Shown here in pieces: positions 36,544 to 45,601 of a DNA stretch of 64,000 bases. Source of the DNA: Roseivivax sp. THAF197b (GTDB lineage: Bacteria > Pseudomonadota > Alphaproteobacteria > Rhodobacterales > Rhodobacteraceae); assembly GCF_009363255.1 (NCBI RefSeq), contig NZ_CP045318.1:348001-412000 (forward strand), read 5' to 3'. Positions within the stretch are counted from its first letter, which is position 1; each line of letters starts with the position of its first letter. The translations under genes were made by a program, and so were the position numbers. The notes under the pieces were generated by a model. The model was not told the origin of the DNA, searched no databases, and saw nothing but the letters and a program-made list of their open reading frames with translations.

Positions 36544-37074
36544 TCAGTCGTCCGTCGCGTCGAGGAAGGCGATCAGGTTCACGCGGTCCTCGGGATCGCT
36601 GAGGCCGGAATAACCCATCGTGGTGCCGGGGGCCCAGCCGCGCGGGTTCTCGAGGAAGTTGTAGAGGTTCTCGGGCGTCCAGACATCCGCTGCCTCGGAA
36701 AGGTTGCCGGAATAGGCGCTGTAGCCTTCCGCGGCACCGATTTCACGACCGACGACACCGTAGAGATACGGACCCACTGCGTTGGCACCCTGTTCGAGCT
36801 GGTGGCAGGCGCGGCACTGCGACCACACGCGCTCACCGGCACCGGCATCGGCCGATTCCATCAGAGTGGCGAAGTCGACGGGTTCTTCCTCTTCCGCCGG
36901 TTCGTCTTCGGCCACTTCGATCACGTAGCCTCTCGCGGTCTCTTCGCCTTCGCCGTGGCCGCCCGAGCCGCCAACGTGGTAGATGCCTTCAGCGGCCCAG
37001 CCGCCCAGAAGGAACACCAGGAAAGCGCCGCAGAAACCACCAATGATCTTGGTGAAGGTCATCGTGTCAAACAT
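36544..37074 (-). CDS. cycM: Membrane-anchored cytochrome c552 (CycM type)
   Basis: The ATG at 37074 gives MFDTMTFTKIIGGFCGAF, the same opening as Paracoccus CycM. Its uncleaved anchor helix lies at residues ~9-30. An acidic linker (about 50-68, EDEPAEEEEP) and a class I cytochrome c domain follow, with the CRACH haem site at 87-91 and Met153 (TTMGYSG) as the distal ligand. It shuttles electrons from the bc1 complex to the aa3 oxidase at the periplasmic face. Confidence 0.93.
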   Translation of the reverse strand: MFDTMTFTKIIGGFCGAFLVFLLGGWAAEGIYHVGGSGGHGEGEETARGYVIEVAEDEPAEEEEPVDFATLMESADAGAGERVWSQCRACHQLEQGANAVGPYLYGVVGREIGAAEGYSAYSGNLSEAADVWTPENLYNFLENPRGWAPGTTMGYSGLSDPEDRVNLIAFLDATDD

Positions 37075-37195
37075 GGGCTGCCCATCCATCGTCTAATCCA
37101 AGTTGAGCGGGTATCTATTGGTTCCCATTGCCGGAGGCAAGGTATACTCACCGCGACGAAACGCCCAAATAGGCTGAAATTGACCGGAGCCGCAC

Positions 37196-38035
37196 ATGGC
37201 CGAGACACATCGCATCGCCTTCCAGGGGGAACCGGGGGCTTATTCGCACCAGGCCTGCGTCGAGGCACGCCCCGATTACGAGGCTTTGCCCTGCCGGACC
37301 TTCGAGGATGCCATCGAGGCCGTGCGCGGCGGTGCGGCCGATCTGGCGATGCTTCCGGTGGAAAATTCGACCTACGGGCGGGTCGCCGATATCCATTCGC
37401 TTCTGCCGCAATCGGGCCTGCACATCATCGCCGAGGCCTTCGTGCGGGTGCATATCAACCTTCTGGCCCTGCCGGGCACGCGGCTTGAGGATATCGTCGA
37501 GGCGCAAAGCCACACGGTGCTTCTGGGTCAGTGTCGCAACTTCCTGCAGGCGCACGGTATTCACCGTGTCGTGGGCGCTGATACCGCGGGCTCTGCCCGC
37601 GCCGTGGCCGAGGCCGGCAATCCGGCCCGCGCGGCCCTTGCCGCGGAACTGGCCGCCGAAATCTACGGGCTCGACGTTCTTGCGCGGCACATCGAGGACG
37701 AGGGCAACAACACCACGCGGTTCCTCGTGATGTCGCGCGAGGCGGATCTCAGCCGTCGGGGCGATCATGGCATGCTCACCACCTTCGTGTTCCAGACCCG
37801 CAACATTCCGGCGGCGCTCTACAAGGCGATGGGCGGTTTCGCGACGAATGGCGTGAACATGACCAAGCTGGAAAGCTACATGGTGGGCGGCTCCTTCGAA
37901 GCCTCGCAATTCTACGCCGATATCGAGGGCCATCCCGATGATCCGGCCGTGGCCCGCGCGCTCGATGAGCTGTCCTTCTTCTGCGAGAAGCTGACCATCC
38001 TCGGCACCTATCCGCGGGATGCGCGCCGCCCCTGA
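37196..38035 (+). CDS. pheA: Prephenate dehydratase
   Basis: 279 residues, a monofunctional PheA with no chorismate mutase domain. It opens with RIAFQGEPGAYSHQA. The catalytic Thr-Arg-Phe motif is NNTTRFLVMS. The C-terminal ACT domain begins at about 195 (FVFQTRNIPAALYKAMGGFATNGVNMTKLES) and should bind phenylalanine for feedback control. It makes phenylpyruvate in phenylalanine synthesis. Its last 28 bases overlap the convergent DUF3253 gene. Confidence 0.94.
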   Translation: MAETHRIAFQGEPGAYSHQACVEARPDYEALPCRTFEDAIEAVRGGAADLAMLPVENSTYGRVADIHSLLPQSGLHIIAEAFVRVHINLLALPGTRLEDIVEAQSHTVLLGQCRNFLQAHGIHRVVGADTAGSARAVAEAGNPARAALAAELAAEIYGLDVLARHIEDEGNNTTRFLVMSREADLSRRGDHGMLTTFVFQTRNIPAALYKAMGGFATNGVNMTKLESYMVGGSFEASQFYADIEGHPDDPAVARALDELSFFCEKLTILGTYPRDARRP

Positions 38036-38277
38036 TCCGGATCCGGCGCGAGCCGCAGGCGGATGGGTCCGCGCGCGTTCACGGGATCGACGGGGATGCC
38101 TTTCTGCGTCGCGATCAGCGGCAGCGCTGCCGCCACGTCGCGAATGCGGGGCATGAGAGGGCGCCAATCCGAGGTCAGGGCGCGCGCGGCCTCCGAGGGG
38201 CAGAATGTCTTGCCCGGCCCGCGGCTCCGGGCAAGCTGCAACAGCATCTGCGCAATCTCTTCGTCGGTCGGTGTCAT
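38008..38277 (-). CDS. DUF3253 protein
   Basis: 89 residues from the ATG at 38277 (MTPTDEEIAQMLLQLARSRG). The family core is seen: GKTFCPSEAARAL, then WRPLMPRIRDVAAALPLIATQKG, a winged-helix-like fold of unknown function. Its 3' end overlaps pheA in the opposite orientation. Confidence 0.78.
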   Translation of the reverse strand: MTPTDEEIAQMLLQLARSRGPGKTFCPSEAARALTSDWRPLMPRIRDVAAALPLIATQKGIPVDPVNARGPIRLRLAPDPDQGRRASRG

Positions 38278-38414
38278 GGCCGACAGATAGACGGCTTGCG
38301 CGTGCGGACCCGTCAAAATCGCCCCTCGACTCGCTGAAAGCCATCTTTGCCTTAACTTTCAGGGGCGTGCGTGTATCATTCGCGACGCGATCAAGGATCC
38401 TGGGGGGATTATAG

Positions 38415-39266
38415 ATGCGCCTGAGAGGTGTGCGGCGCAGCCGCAACGTGGAAGACCGCCGTGGCCGTTCGGGCAAGGCGGCAGTGGGCGGGATCGGTGG
38501 CGTTGGCCTCCTGATCGTCCTTGCGGTCGGCTATTTCGCCGGGATCGACGTCACGCCGCTGTTGCGCGAGGTCACAAGCGGGACGGGTACGGCCCCGGCC
38601 ACGCAACAGGCCAGCTTCACCCCGGAGGAGGAGGCCGCTGCGGAGTTTTCCGCCCGTGTCCTCGCAACAACCGAAGATGTCTGGGATCAGGTGCTGCCCG
38701 CGCAGGCCGGTCTCGAATATGTACCGCCCACGCTGGTGCTGTTTTCCGACACGACCAGCTCTCCCTGCGGTGGCGCGTCCGGGGCAACGGGACCCTTCTA
38801 CTGTCCGGCGGATGAGAAGGCCTATCTCGACACGGCCTTCTTCGCCACCATGTCGCGGCGTCTGGGTGCGGCCGGGGATTTCGCGCAGGCCTATGTGATC
38901 GCGCATGAGGTCGCACATCACATCCAGAACGAAATCGGGGTTCTGGGGGCCGTCAATGCAGAGCGTCAGCGCGTCTCCGAGCGGCAGGCCAACGCGTTGA
39001 CCGTCCGGCTTGAGCTGATGGCCGATTGCTTCGCGGGGCTCTGGGCGTCCCAGGTCGACGGATTGCTGGAGCCGGGCGATCTCGACGAGGCGTTGAATGC
39101 CGCGCGCGCCATCGGGGATGACACGCTTCAGCGGCGCGCCGGGCGCGTCCCGCAGCCGCACACCTTCACCCATGGCACATCCGCGCAGCGCCAGGCCTGG
39201 TTCGAGCGCGGCTACGAGACCGGGAACATGAGCGCCTGCGACACCTTCGCGGTGGAAAATCCATGA
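38415..39266 (+). CDS. Neutral zinc metallopeptidase, YpfJ family
   Basis: 283 residues. The basic N-terminus (MRLRGVRRSRNVEDRRG) precedes one transmembrane helix (about 23-44). The periplasmic domain carries the zinc motif HEVAHH at 164-169. The downstream NALTVRLELMADCFAGLWA supplies the third ligand, as in the family. Substrate unknown. The stop overlaps the following phosphatase gene by four bases. Confidence 0.92.
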   Translation: MRLRGVRRSRNVEDRRGRSGKAAVGGIGGVGLLIVLAVGYFAGIDVTPLLREVTSGTGTAPATQQASFTPEEEAAAEFSARVLATTEDVWDQVLPAQAGLEYVPPTLVLFSDTTSSPCGGASGATGPFYCPADEKAYLDTAFFATMSRRLGAAGDFAQAYVIAHEVAHHIQNEIGVLGAVNAERQRVSERQANALTVRLELMADCFAGLWASQVDGLLEPGDLDEALNAARAIGDDTLQRRAGRVPQPHTFTHGTSAQRQAWFERGYETGNMSACDTFAVENP

Positions 39267-39790
39267 CAGCGGACGTCGCCGTCCACGCGATCCATGCCGT
39301 CCCGGTGGGCGGCGGCATTCTTGCGATCGCGCCCATGCCGGGGGCGGGAGGCAACTATGCCGCGGATGTCGAGCATATCCGGAACTGGGCGCCCGCTCTC
39401 GTGCTGTCTCTGGTCACACGCACGGAGCTCGTCGTCGCCGGTGCGGAGAATTTCGGCAGCGACATGCAGGACCGGGGCACGCGCTGGGATCACCTCGAGA
39501 TCGAGGATTTCGCCGCACCCGATGCCGCGTTCGACGCGCGCTGGGCTGCGGTGTCGGGTTTCGCGCGCCGTGCGCTTCTCGGGGGCGGGCGCGTGCTTTT
39601 GCACTGCAAGGGCGGTTGTGGGCGCTCGGGCATGGCGGCGCTGCGCCTGATGATCGAGATGGGCGAGGCCCCGGACGAGGCCTTGCAACGGCTGCGCGCC
39701 GTGCGCCCCTGTGCCATCGAAACGGACGCACAGATGGCCTGGGCGATGGCCGCGAAGCGCGCGCCCGCGATCTTCGTGCGGCATAGCTGA
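39263..39790 (+). CDS. Dual-specificity/tyrosine-type protein phosphatase
   Basis: 175 residues. The CX5R signature HCKGGCGRSG places His114, catalytic Cys115 and Arg121 in the P-loop; a general-acid Asp is likely in the EIEDFAAPD loop. Start overlaps the metallopeptidase stop (ATGA), so the two are co-translated. Substrate unknown; the pairing with a membrane metallopeptidase suggests a common envelope signalling role, by inference. Confidence 0.85.
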   Translation: MTADVAVHAIHAVPVGGGILAIAPMPGAGGNYAADVEHIRNWAPALVLSLVTRTELVVAGAENFGSDMQDRGTRWDHLEIEDFAAPDAAFDARWAAVSGFARRALLGGGRVLLHCKGGCGRSGMAALRLMIEMGEAPDEALQRLRAVRPCAIETDAQMAWAMAAKRAPAIFVRHS

Positions 39791-39844
39791 TATCTGTTTG
39801 AGGGGTCTGCGCGATTTCTTGCCAGCCCCAGCCGGGAATCGCAT

Positions 39845-39944
39845 GGTGAGAGACTGAAACGCGACCCAAACGAGTCTCGTTGCGGCTGCTTCCTTCCGGA
39901 CCTGACCGGGTTGGCGAGGCGCTTGCCCGCGCCAGCCTCTCACC
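39845..39944 (-). ncRNA. ffs: Signal recognition particle RNA (small 4.5S type)
   Basis: On the minus strand the RNA holds the universally conserved SRP core GGTCAGGTCCGGAAGGAAG followed by CAGCC. The 5' end GGTGAGAGGCT pairs with the 3' end AGTCTCTCACC to close the single hairpin. The length (about 100 nt) fits the alphaproteobacterial small SRP RNA. It partners Ffh for co-translational membrane targeting. Confidence 0.95.
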
Positions 39945-40084
39945 TCCGACATAGGCGGGCGGTGCAGGATTCGCAAGGCCCCGGGCGGGCATGGCTGCAC
40001 AGGATACGCGCCCTGCTGCGCCCGGCCTCGGGCTTGAAGCGCGGATGTCGCGATCCGCGACGGTTCAGGTCGAAGCCCGGACGC

Positions 40085-41920
40085 CTAGAACGTCAAAGCG
40101 AGGCGCAAACGCCGATCCTCTGTTCCGTCCTCCGCGCGGTCTTCTTCCCTGTGCCTTTCGCGCAAAGGCGTCTGCGGCAGATATTTGCGTGCCTCGGTTG
40201 TGGTGGTGAAATACCTCTCCGTTCCCGCGCGCCCGACCAGACGCCATGAAGGCCTTGGCCCCGCTGTGATCCGCCCACGCTTGGCGACATGGGCCGCCAT
40301 GATGTCGCGCACGAGCCGCTGCGAGCGGTACACGACGTCCAAGATCGGGTAACCGCCGCTGCCCGAGACTCGGTAATTCGTCGTGGCGAGGATGACAGGC
40401 GTCTCGTCTCGGAGCGGCGCGCCCGTGGCCAGCTTCAGCTCGCCGATCCGAGCGCCCACGGGTTGTTCGAGGTCGATCTCGAACTCGATCCCATGAACGA
40501 TATCGAACTCGTACCCGACCGCCTGCGGTGCGAAAAGCGGCGCTGCGCTGCGATCCTGCGCGCGCTCCGCGTAGATTCGCGCCGCATGTTCAAGCCAGTC
40601 GCGAATGCCGCGCCCATCGGTGCGCATGGCGGCCAGCGTGTTCGGGAACGGGTAGAGGTCATGGAGGTGGCGCCGCAGGATCGGGCCTGCGGGTATATCG
40701 GTATAGGCCTCAAAACCGAGCGCGCCGCCGGTCTTGTAGAGAGCGGCAGATGACAGGACGGGCAGGTCGGCATATGCACTATCGGCAAGTCCCGCGCGAA
40801 CGGCGTCCGCCTGCGCCTCGGCGATCAATTCGGCAGCGGCGGCAGGCAGAACGCCTGCGAAGTAGCTGTGCAGGGGGATGTCGGTCTGGCCGATCGCTTC
40901 GGTCATGCAGGCGCGAATCCGGGCATGGGCGGGGGCGGCGATCCGGATGATCTCTTGAGCCGCAGGGCCGGGGCTTGCCGTGGCGGGCCACAAAGCGGTT
41001 GCGCTGGCCGCGATGTGCCAGCCGGGGCGGGCCGGGTCCTGCGTCAGATGCAGGTCGATCTGGCCCAGATGCGATCCGTGACTGCCCGCCGAGACGATGG
41101 GGGCCGCGCCCTCCTGCGCGTCCTCGGCGCCGACCTCGTGGCGATGGCCGGCCACGACCGCGTCGATGCCGGGAAGCCGGGCGATGCAGCGCGCGACATC
41201 CTCCGCACCGGGGGACGGGGCCGGATCGCCCAAGCCGCCATGACACAGCGCGATCACCAGATCGGCCCCTTTGAGCCGCAAATCCTGCGCCCAGTATTGC
41301 GCCGCCTCCCGAGCTTCGCGAATTTCAGCCTGCCCGCGCAGATGATCCTCGTCCCAGCACAGGGTCTGCGGTGGCACCAGCCCGATGATCCCGATCTTCA
41401 GATCATGCTCCCGGCCCTCGGCATCGGAGATCCGGCGCGGCATCAGAAGCGTCGTTGGAAAGAGCGCGCAATCCTCGCCCGGCGTCGCACCCCGGCGCGC
41501 CACGAGGTTCGTCAGCACGAAGGGATAGGCGGCCTGGCGCACGAGATCCTGCAGGACCTCAATCCCGAAATTGAAATCGTGATTGCCGGGCACGGCGGCA
41601 TCGACGCCTACTGCGGACAAGGCTGCCACGATGGGGTGGGGCTCGGCTTTGTGATCTCTCTCACGGCGTTCCGCGATCAGGGCCTCGCCAAGCGCGCTGC
41701 CCTGGAAGGTGTCGCCATTGTCGAGAAGCAGCGTGTTCGGCGCCTCGCGACGCGCTTGTGCGATGCGATCCGCGAGGCTGACAAGGCCGGTGCCGGGCGC
41801 GCGCTGGTCCCGGCTGTAATCGAAATCCATCAGATGCGCATGCAGATCGGTGATCGCGAGAATGCGAAGATGCGCCCCGATCCCGGGCGCAATGCGGTGA
41901 TTGGGCCTTGCAGAAACCAC
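40085..41920 (-). CDS. 2',3'-cyclic-nucleotide 2'-phosphodiesterase/3'-nucleotidase-like metallophosphoesterase
   Basis: The GTG at 41920, with AAAGGA upstream, is the likely start; the open frame runs on to 42211 but would then overlap nudC. About 611 residues. The metallophosphatase motifs are ITDLHAHL, LLDNGDTFQGSALG, VPGNHDFNFG, and later VAGHRHE. A C-terminal 5'-nucleotidase domain follows (about 345-560, with DYRVSGSGGYP-like TNYRVSGSGGY). No signal peptide is visible at this start, unusual for a family that is usually periplasmic, so export is unclear. It is divergent from nudC. Confidence 0.85.
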   Translation of the reverse strand: MVSARPNHRIAPGIGAHLRILAITDLHAHLMDFDYSRDQRAPGTGLVSLADRIAQARREAPNTLLLDNGDTFQGSALGEALIAERRERDHKAEPHPIVAALSAVGVDAAVPGNHDFNFGIEVLQDLVRQAAYPFVLTNLVARRGATPGEDCALFPTTLLMPRRISDAEGREHDLKIGIIGLVPPQTLCWDEDHLRGQAEIREAREAAQYWAQDLRLKGADLVIALCHGGLGDPAPSPGAEDVARCIARLPGIDAVVAGHRHEVGAEDAQEGAAPIVSAGSHGSHLGQIDLHLTQDPARPGWHIAASATALWPATASPGPAAQEIIRIAAPAHARIRACMTEAIGQTDIPLHSYFAGVLPAAAAELIAEAQADAVRAGLADSAYADLPVLSSAALYKTGGALGFEAYTDIPAGPILRRHLHDLYPFPNTLAAMRTDGRGIRDWLEHAARIYAERAQDRSAAPLFAPQAVGYEFDIVHGIEFEIDLEQPVGARIGELKLATGAPLRDETPVILATTNYRVSGSGGYPILDVVYRSQRLVRDIMAAHVAKRGRITAGPRPSWRLVGRAGTERYFTTTTEARKYLPQTPLRERHREEDRAEDGTEDRRLRLALTF

Positions 41921-42065
41921 GCCCAGATCCTTTTGTATGTCCCCGACCCTCCGGGTAGACCGAACGGTGTATGCGCGCAACCTGAAGTTGCAACGGCTTG
42001 GATCATTGGTCGAAAGTGTCGCATCGGTGACGAAAAAGTAACTCAGGCGCAGGAGGTGCCGCGCG

Positions 42066-43034
42066 ATGCGCAATCCCGAAGAGGTGACATTCGGAGGATC
42101 CGGTTTCGACCGGGCGGCAGAGCTTCGGACGGATCCCGCAGCGCTTTCCGCGCTGTGGCGCTCGGATTGCGCGCGCGTACTCGTCCTGTGGCGGGGCAAG
42201 CCGCTGATCACGCAAGGTCGTCCCGGACGGCTGCTTCTGGTTCCGGTCGATCACCCGATCCTTGGCGACAGCGATCTGGAGGCGGCTCTGTTCATGGGGC
42301 GGGAGGGCGACATGGCTGTCTTCGCCGCCGACATCTCGGCTTGGACGCCGGACGATCTCGATACCGATGCGCTGGGCGCCTTCGCCGACCCGACCGAACA
42401 GATTCACCCCGCCTGTCCCGAGGGCCGCTTCGCCGAGCTGCGTCGCATCATGACATGGCTCACGCCGCGCGACGCGGAACTGGCGGCGACCGCGCGGGCG
42501 GTGCTGAACTGGCATCTCAGCCACGCCTTCTGCTCCAAATGCGGCGCGCCGTCGGACATGGCGCAGGCGGGCTGGCAGCGGCGCTGCCCACGCTGCGGAG
42601 CCGGGCATTTCCCGCGCACCGATCCGGTGGTGATCATGCTGGTCACACACGGGCCGCACACGCTGCTCGGCCGCTCGCCCGGCTGGCCCGAGGGGATGTA
42701 TTCCTGCCTTGCGGGGTTCGTGGAACCCGGCGAGACGATCGAGGCCGCCGTGCGTCGCGAGGTCTTCGAGGAGACGGGCGTGCGCATCGGCGATGTGCGC
42801 TACCTCGCAAGCCAGCCCTGGGCTTTTCCGAACTCTCTGATGTTTGGCTGTCACGGCATTGCGGAAACCCACGAGATCACCATCGATCCGGTGGAAATCG
42901 AGGCCGCGCAATGGGTCACCCGCGAACGGCTGGTCGCCACGATGGCGGGCCACGAGACCGGGCTCATGCCCGCACGGGAAGGGGCGATCGCGCATTTCAT
43001 GCTGCGCAACTGGCTTGCAGACCGGATCGATTGA
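42066..43034 (+). CDS. nudC: NAD(H) pyrophosphatase / RNA decapping Nudix hydrolase
   Basis: 322 residues. A zinc ribbon has Cys156, 159, 174 and 177. The Nudix box starts at Gly217 (GFVEPGETIEAAVRREVFEETG), and the NudC-specific SQPWAFPNSLM lies at 249-259. It cleaves NADH to NMNH and AMP and removes NAD caps from RNA. An SRPBCC gene follows 56 bases later on the same strand. Confidence 0.95.
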   Translation: MRNPEEVTFGGSGFDRAAELRTDPAALSALWRSDCARVLVLWRGKPLITQGRPGRLLLVPVDHPILGDSDLEAALFMGREGDMAVFAADISAWTPDDLDTDALGAFADPTEQIHPACPEGRFAELRRIMTWLTPRDAELAATARAVLNWHLSHAFCSKCGAPSDMAQAGWQRRCPRCGAGHFPRTDPVVIMLVTHGPHTLLGRSPGWPEGMYSCLAGFVEPGETIEAAVRREVFEETGVRIGDVRYLASQPWAFPNSLMFGCHGIAETHEITIDPVEIEAAQWVTRERLVATMAGHETGLMPAREGAIAHFMLRNWLADRID

Positions 43035-43090
43035 GGGGAAACTCCGGCCAAACGTCCGATAGGTCAAAGAGACGAGTACGAAGGCAGGTC

Positions 43091-43555
43091 ATGGAATTTT
43101 CCCACAAAGAGGATATCGAAGCGCCGCTGGAGCGGGTCTTTCAGGAGATCAGCGATTTCGACCAGATCGAGCGCTCGGTCATGCGGCGCGGCATCGAGGT
43201 CAGCCGCACCGATGATATGGCCGCACCGGGCGAGGGCATGTCCTGGCGCGCGGGCTTCACCTTTCGCGGCAAGGCCCGCGAGGCGACCATCCGGCTCAGC
43301 CGGTACGAGCCGCCGACACTGATGGTGTTCGAAAGCCGCTCGGGCGGGCTCGAGGCGCGCAGCGTGGTCGAATGCGTGGCGCTGTCACGGACGCGCACGC
43401 GGATCAGCTTCGATGTGTTCCTGACGCCCAAGACCCTGTCGGCGCGGCTGATCGTGCAATCCATGAAGCTTGCCAAGGGCAAGATCGACCGGAAATTCCG
43501 GGGCCGCATGGCGGACGCCGCGACGGAGCTTGAGCGGCGCATCAAGACAGCCTGA
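43091..43555 (+). CDS. SRPBCC-fold protein
   Basis: 154 residues from the ATG at 43091 (MEFSHKEDIEAPLERVFQEI). The START/SRPBCC pattern DIEAPLERVFQEISDFDQIE and the long C-terminal helix (KLAKGKIDRKFRGRMADAATELERRI) are clear. It should be a ligand-binding helix-grip protein; the ligand is unknown. Conserved next to nudC in related genomes as far as I recall. Confidence 0.85.
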   Translation: MEFSHKEDIEAPLERVFQEISDFDQIERSVMRRGIEVSRTDDMAAPGEGMSWRAGFTFRGKAREATIRLSRYEPPTLMVFESRSGGLEARSVVECVALSRTRTRISFDVFLTPKTLSARLIVQSMKLAKGKIDRKFRGRMADAATELERRIKTA

Positions 43556-43659
43556 ACAGCATCTGCGACAGCTCTCGTGACGGCCCCGTGATCGCGGCGT
43601 CATTGCAGGCCCGGCCCCATAGGCTACGTTCCCCGGTAACCGACAAAACGGAGACTGCC

Positions 43660-44478
43660 ATGTTCGCCCGCTCTTTTCGCCGTGCCACGCTTGCAATGGG
43701 CGCGGCTCTGCTGGCCCTGCCGGCCGTCGCGCATGAGTTCTGGATCGAGCCCGTGGAGTATTCCGTGCCCGCAGGTGCCGATCTGATCGCGGATATCCGG
43801 GTTGGCGAGACATTCGAAGGGGCGGCCTATTCCTATATCCCGCCGAATTTCACGCGTTTCGATATCGTCATGGGCGATGCCGTGACCGAGGTTGCGGGCC
43901 GCGCGGGCGACCGTCCGGCGCTACAGATGGAAGCGCCCGAAGAAGGGCTTGCGATCGTCGTGCATCAGACCAAGGCCTACAAGCTCGTCTATGACAGCTT
44001 CGCCAAGTTCGAGAATTTCGTGACGCACAAGGATGCCACCTGGGCACTGGCGCGGTTCGAGGAGCGCGGCCTCGATCCAGAAAATGTGCGCGAAAGCTAC
44101 ACGCGCTACGGCAAGAGCCTGATCGCGGTCGGTGACGGCGCGGGGTCGGACCGGGAGGTCGGGCTGCTGACCGAGATCGTGGCGCTGGCCAACCCTTATA
44201 CCGATCCGCTCGCAGACGGGCTGCCGGTGCGTGTGCTTTATGACGGTGCGCCGCGGGCCGAGACGCAGGTGGAGCTTTTCGCGCGGTCAGCGGATGGCAG
44301 CGTCGAGGTCACCACGCATCGAACCGACGCGGAGGGCGTCGCGGTTCTGCCCGCCACGCCGGGGACCGAGTACCTGGCCGATGCGGTGGTGATCCGGGAG
44401 ATCGAGGCCGAGGCAGAGACGGATCCCACCTGGGAATCGCTCTGGGCGTCGCTGACTTACAAGATCCCGGCGGAATAA
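43660..44478 (+). CDS. DUF4198 periplasmic protein (NikM-like)
   Basis: 272 residues from the ATG at 43660, with a signal peptide (ATLAMGAALLALPAVA) cut before HEF. The mature start HEFWIEPVEYSVPAGADL is the DUF4198 signature; the N-terminal His after cleavage is a potential metal ligand. The Ig-like C-terminal domain (DGLPVRVLYDGAPRAETQVELF) is typical. Family members accompany metal (cobalt, nickel) uptake, but no transporter is adjacent here. Confidence 0.82.
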   Translation: MFARSFRRATLAMGAALLALPAVAHEFWIEPVEYSVPAGADLIADIRVGETFEGAAYSYIPPNFTRFDIVMGDAVTEVAGRAGDRPALQMEAPEEGLAIVVHQTKAYKLVYDSFAKFENFVTHKDATWALARFEERGLDPENVRESYTRYGKSLIAVGDGAGSDREVGLLTEIVALANPYTDPLADGLPVRVLYDGAPRAETQVELFARSADGSVEVTTHRTDAEGVAVLPATPGTEYLADAVVIREIEAEAETDPTWESLWASLTYKIPAE

Positions 44479-44537
44479 GCGGCCTGTCACGCCGCGAGCC
44501 GGGGCCGCGGCGAGCGCTATTCGGCGCGATGCGCGGT

Positions 44538-45497
44538 TCAGGCGGTCGCGGGGCTGATCCAGTCGAAGAAGTCGGGGCCCGCCCGTCCGAGCAGATCCCG
44601 CGCCAGATCGCGGCCCATCTCCGCACCATCTTCGATCGGGCCGGTGCGCGTATCGGCATGGGCCTCGGACCCGTCGGGGCGCAGAACTTCGCCCGCAAGA
44701 TGCAGATTGCCGCCGTCGAGCGTGGCCAGCCCCGCGATGGGCGTCTCGCAGGAGCCGTCGAGCGCGGCGAGGAAGGCGCGCTCCGCCGCAAGGCGCTGCC
44801 CCGTTTCGGTGTCGTGGATGGCTGCGAGCATTTCGGCGACGCGGCTGTCGTCTTCGCGCCGCTCGATCCCGATGGCGCCTTGCGCCACGGCGGGCAGCAT
44901 GTCCGTCACCTCGATGGGATGCTGCGGCACATGGCTCATGCCAAGGCGATTGAGACCGGCCCGGGCGAGGAAGGTCGCGCGCGCCACGCCGTCATCGAGT
45001 TTCTTGAGGCGGGTCTGCAGGTTGCCACGGAACTCCACCACGTCGAGATCGGGCCTGCGCACCAGAAGCTGCGCGCGGCGGCGCAGGCTCGACGTGCCCA
45101 CGGTGGCCCCCTCGGGCAGCTCGGCCAGCGCGGAGAACTCGGGCGAGATGAACGCATCGCGCGGATCTTCGCGCGGCAGATAGGTGTCGAGCACCAGCCC
45201 CTCGGGCTGCAGGACCGGCATGTCCTTCATCGAATGCACCGCGATGTCGATGGCGCCCGACAGCATGTCGGCCTCGATCTCGCGGGTGAAAAGCCCCTTG
45301 CCGCCGATCTCCTTGAGGGGGCGGTCGATGATCTTGTCGCCGGTGGTCTTGATCACGACGATGGTGAAGGCCTCGTGCGGCAGATCGAAGGCGGCGGCCA
45401 ACCGGTCGCGCGTCTCGTTCGCCTGGGCCAGGGCCAGGGGCGATCCGCGGGTGCCGATCTTCAGCGGTTGGGCGGGGGAGGGTAGGTCAATGCTCAT
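44538..45497 (-). CDS. hemC: Hydroxymethylbilane synthase (porphobilinogen deaminase)
   Basis: 319 residues. It opens LKIGTRGSPLALAQANE. The catalytic Asp lies in VHSMKDMP (Asp92), and Cys250 (LDGSCETPIAG) anchors the dipyrromethane cofactor. It polymerises four porphobilinogens in haem and bacteriochlorophyll synthesis. It is divergent from hemE with a 104-base shared promoter region that includes a TTGACA hexamer at 45540-45545. Confidence 0.96.
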   Translation of the reverse strand: MSIDLPSPAQPLKIGTRGSPLALAQANETRDRLAAAFDLPHEAFTIVVIKTTGDKIIDRPLKEIGGKGLFTREIEADMLSGAIDIAVHSMKDMPVLQPEGLVLDTYLPREDPRDAFISPEFSALAELPEGATVGTSSLRRRAQLLVRRPDLDVVEFRGNLQTRLKKLDDGVARATFLARAGLNRLGMSHVPQHPIEVTDMLPAVAQGAIGIERREDDSRVAEMLAAIHDTETGQRLAAERAFLAALDGSCETPIAGLATLDGGNLHLAGEVLRPDGSEAHADTRTGPIEDGAEMGRDLARDLLGRAGPDFFDWISPATA

Positions 45498-45601
45498 GGG
45501 TCAAGCTTTAAGCAGGCCCGCAGCAGGTGACAAGCAGACTTGACACTTGGCCCCCGGCATCAGACCACAAGGGTCAGGAACGAGGGAAGGTACCAAGGCA
45601 T

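Noticed and set aside
40868..43090. Long plus-strand frame upstream of the SRPBCC gene
   Set aside because: It runs antisense to the nucleotidase and out of frame with nudC; only the part from ATG 43091 has family features.
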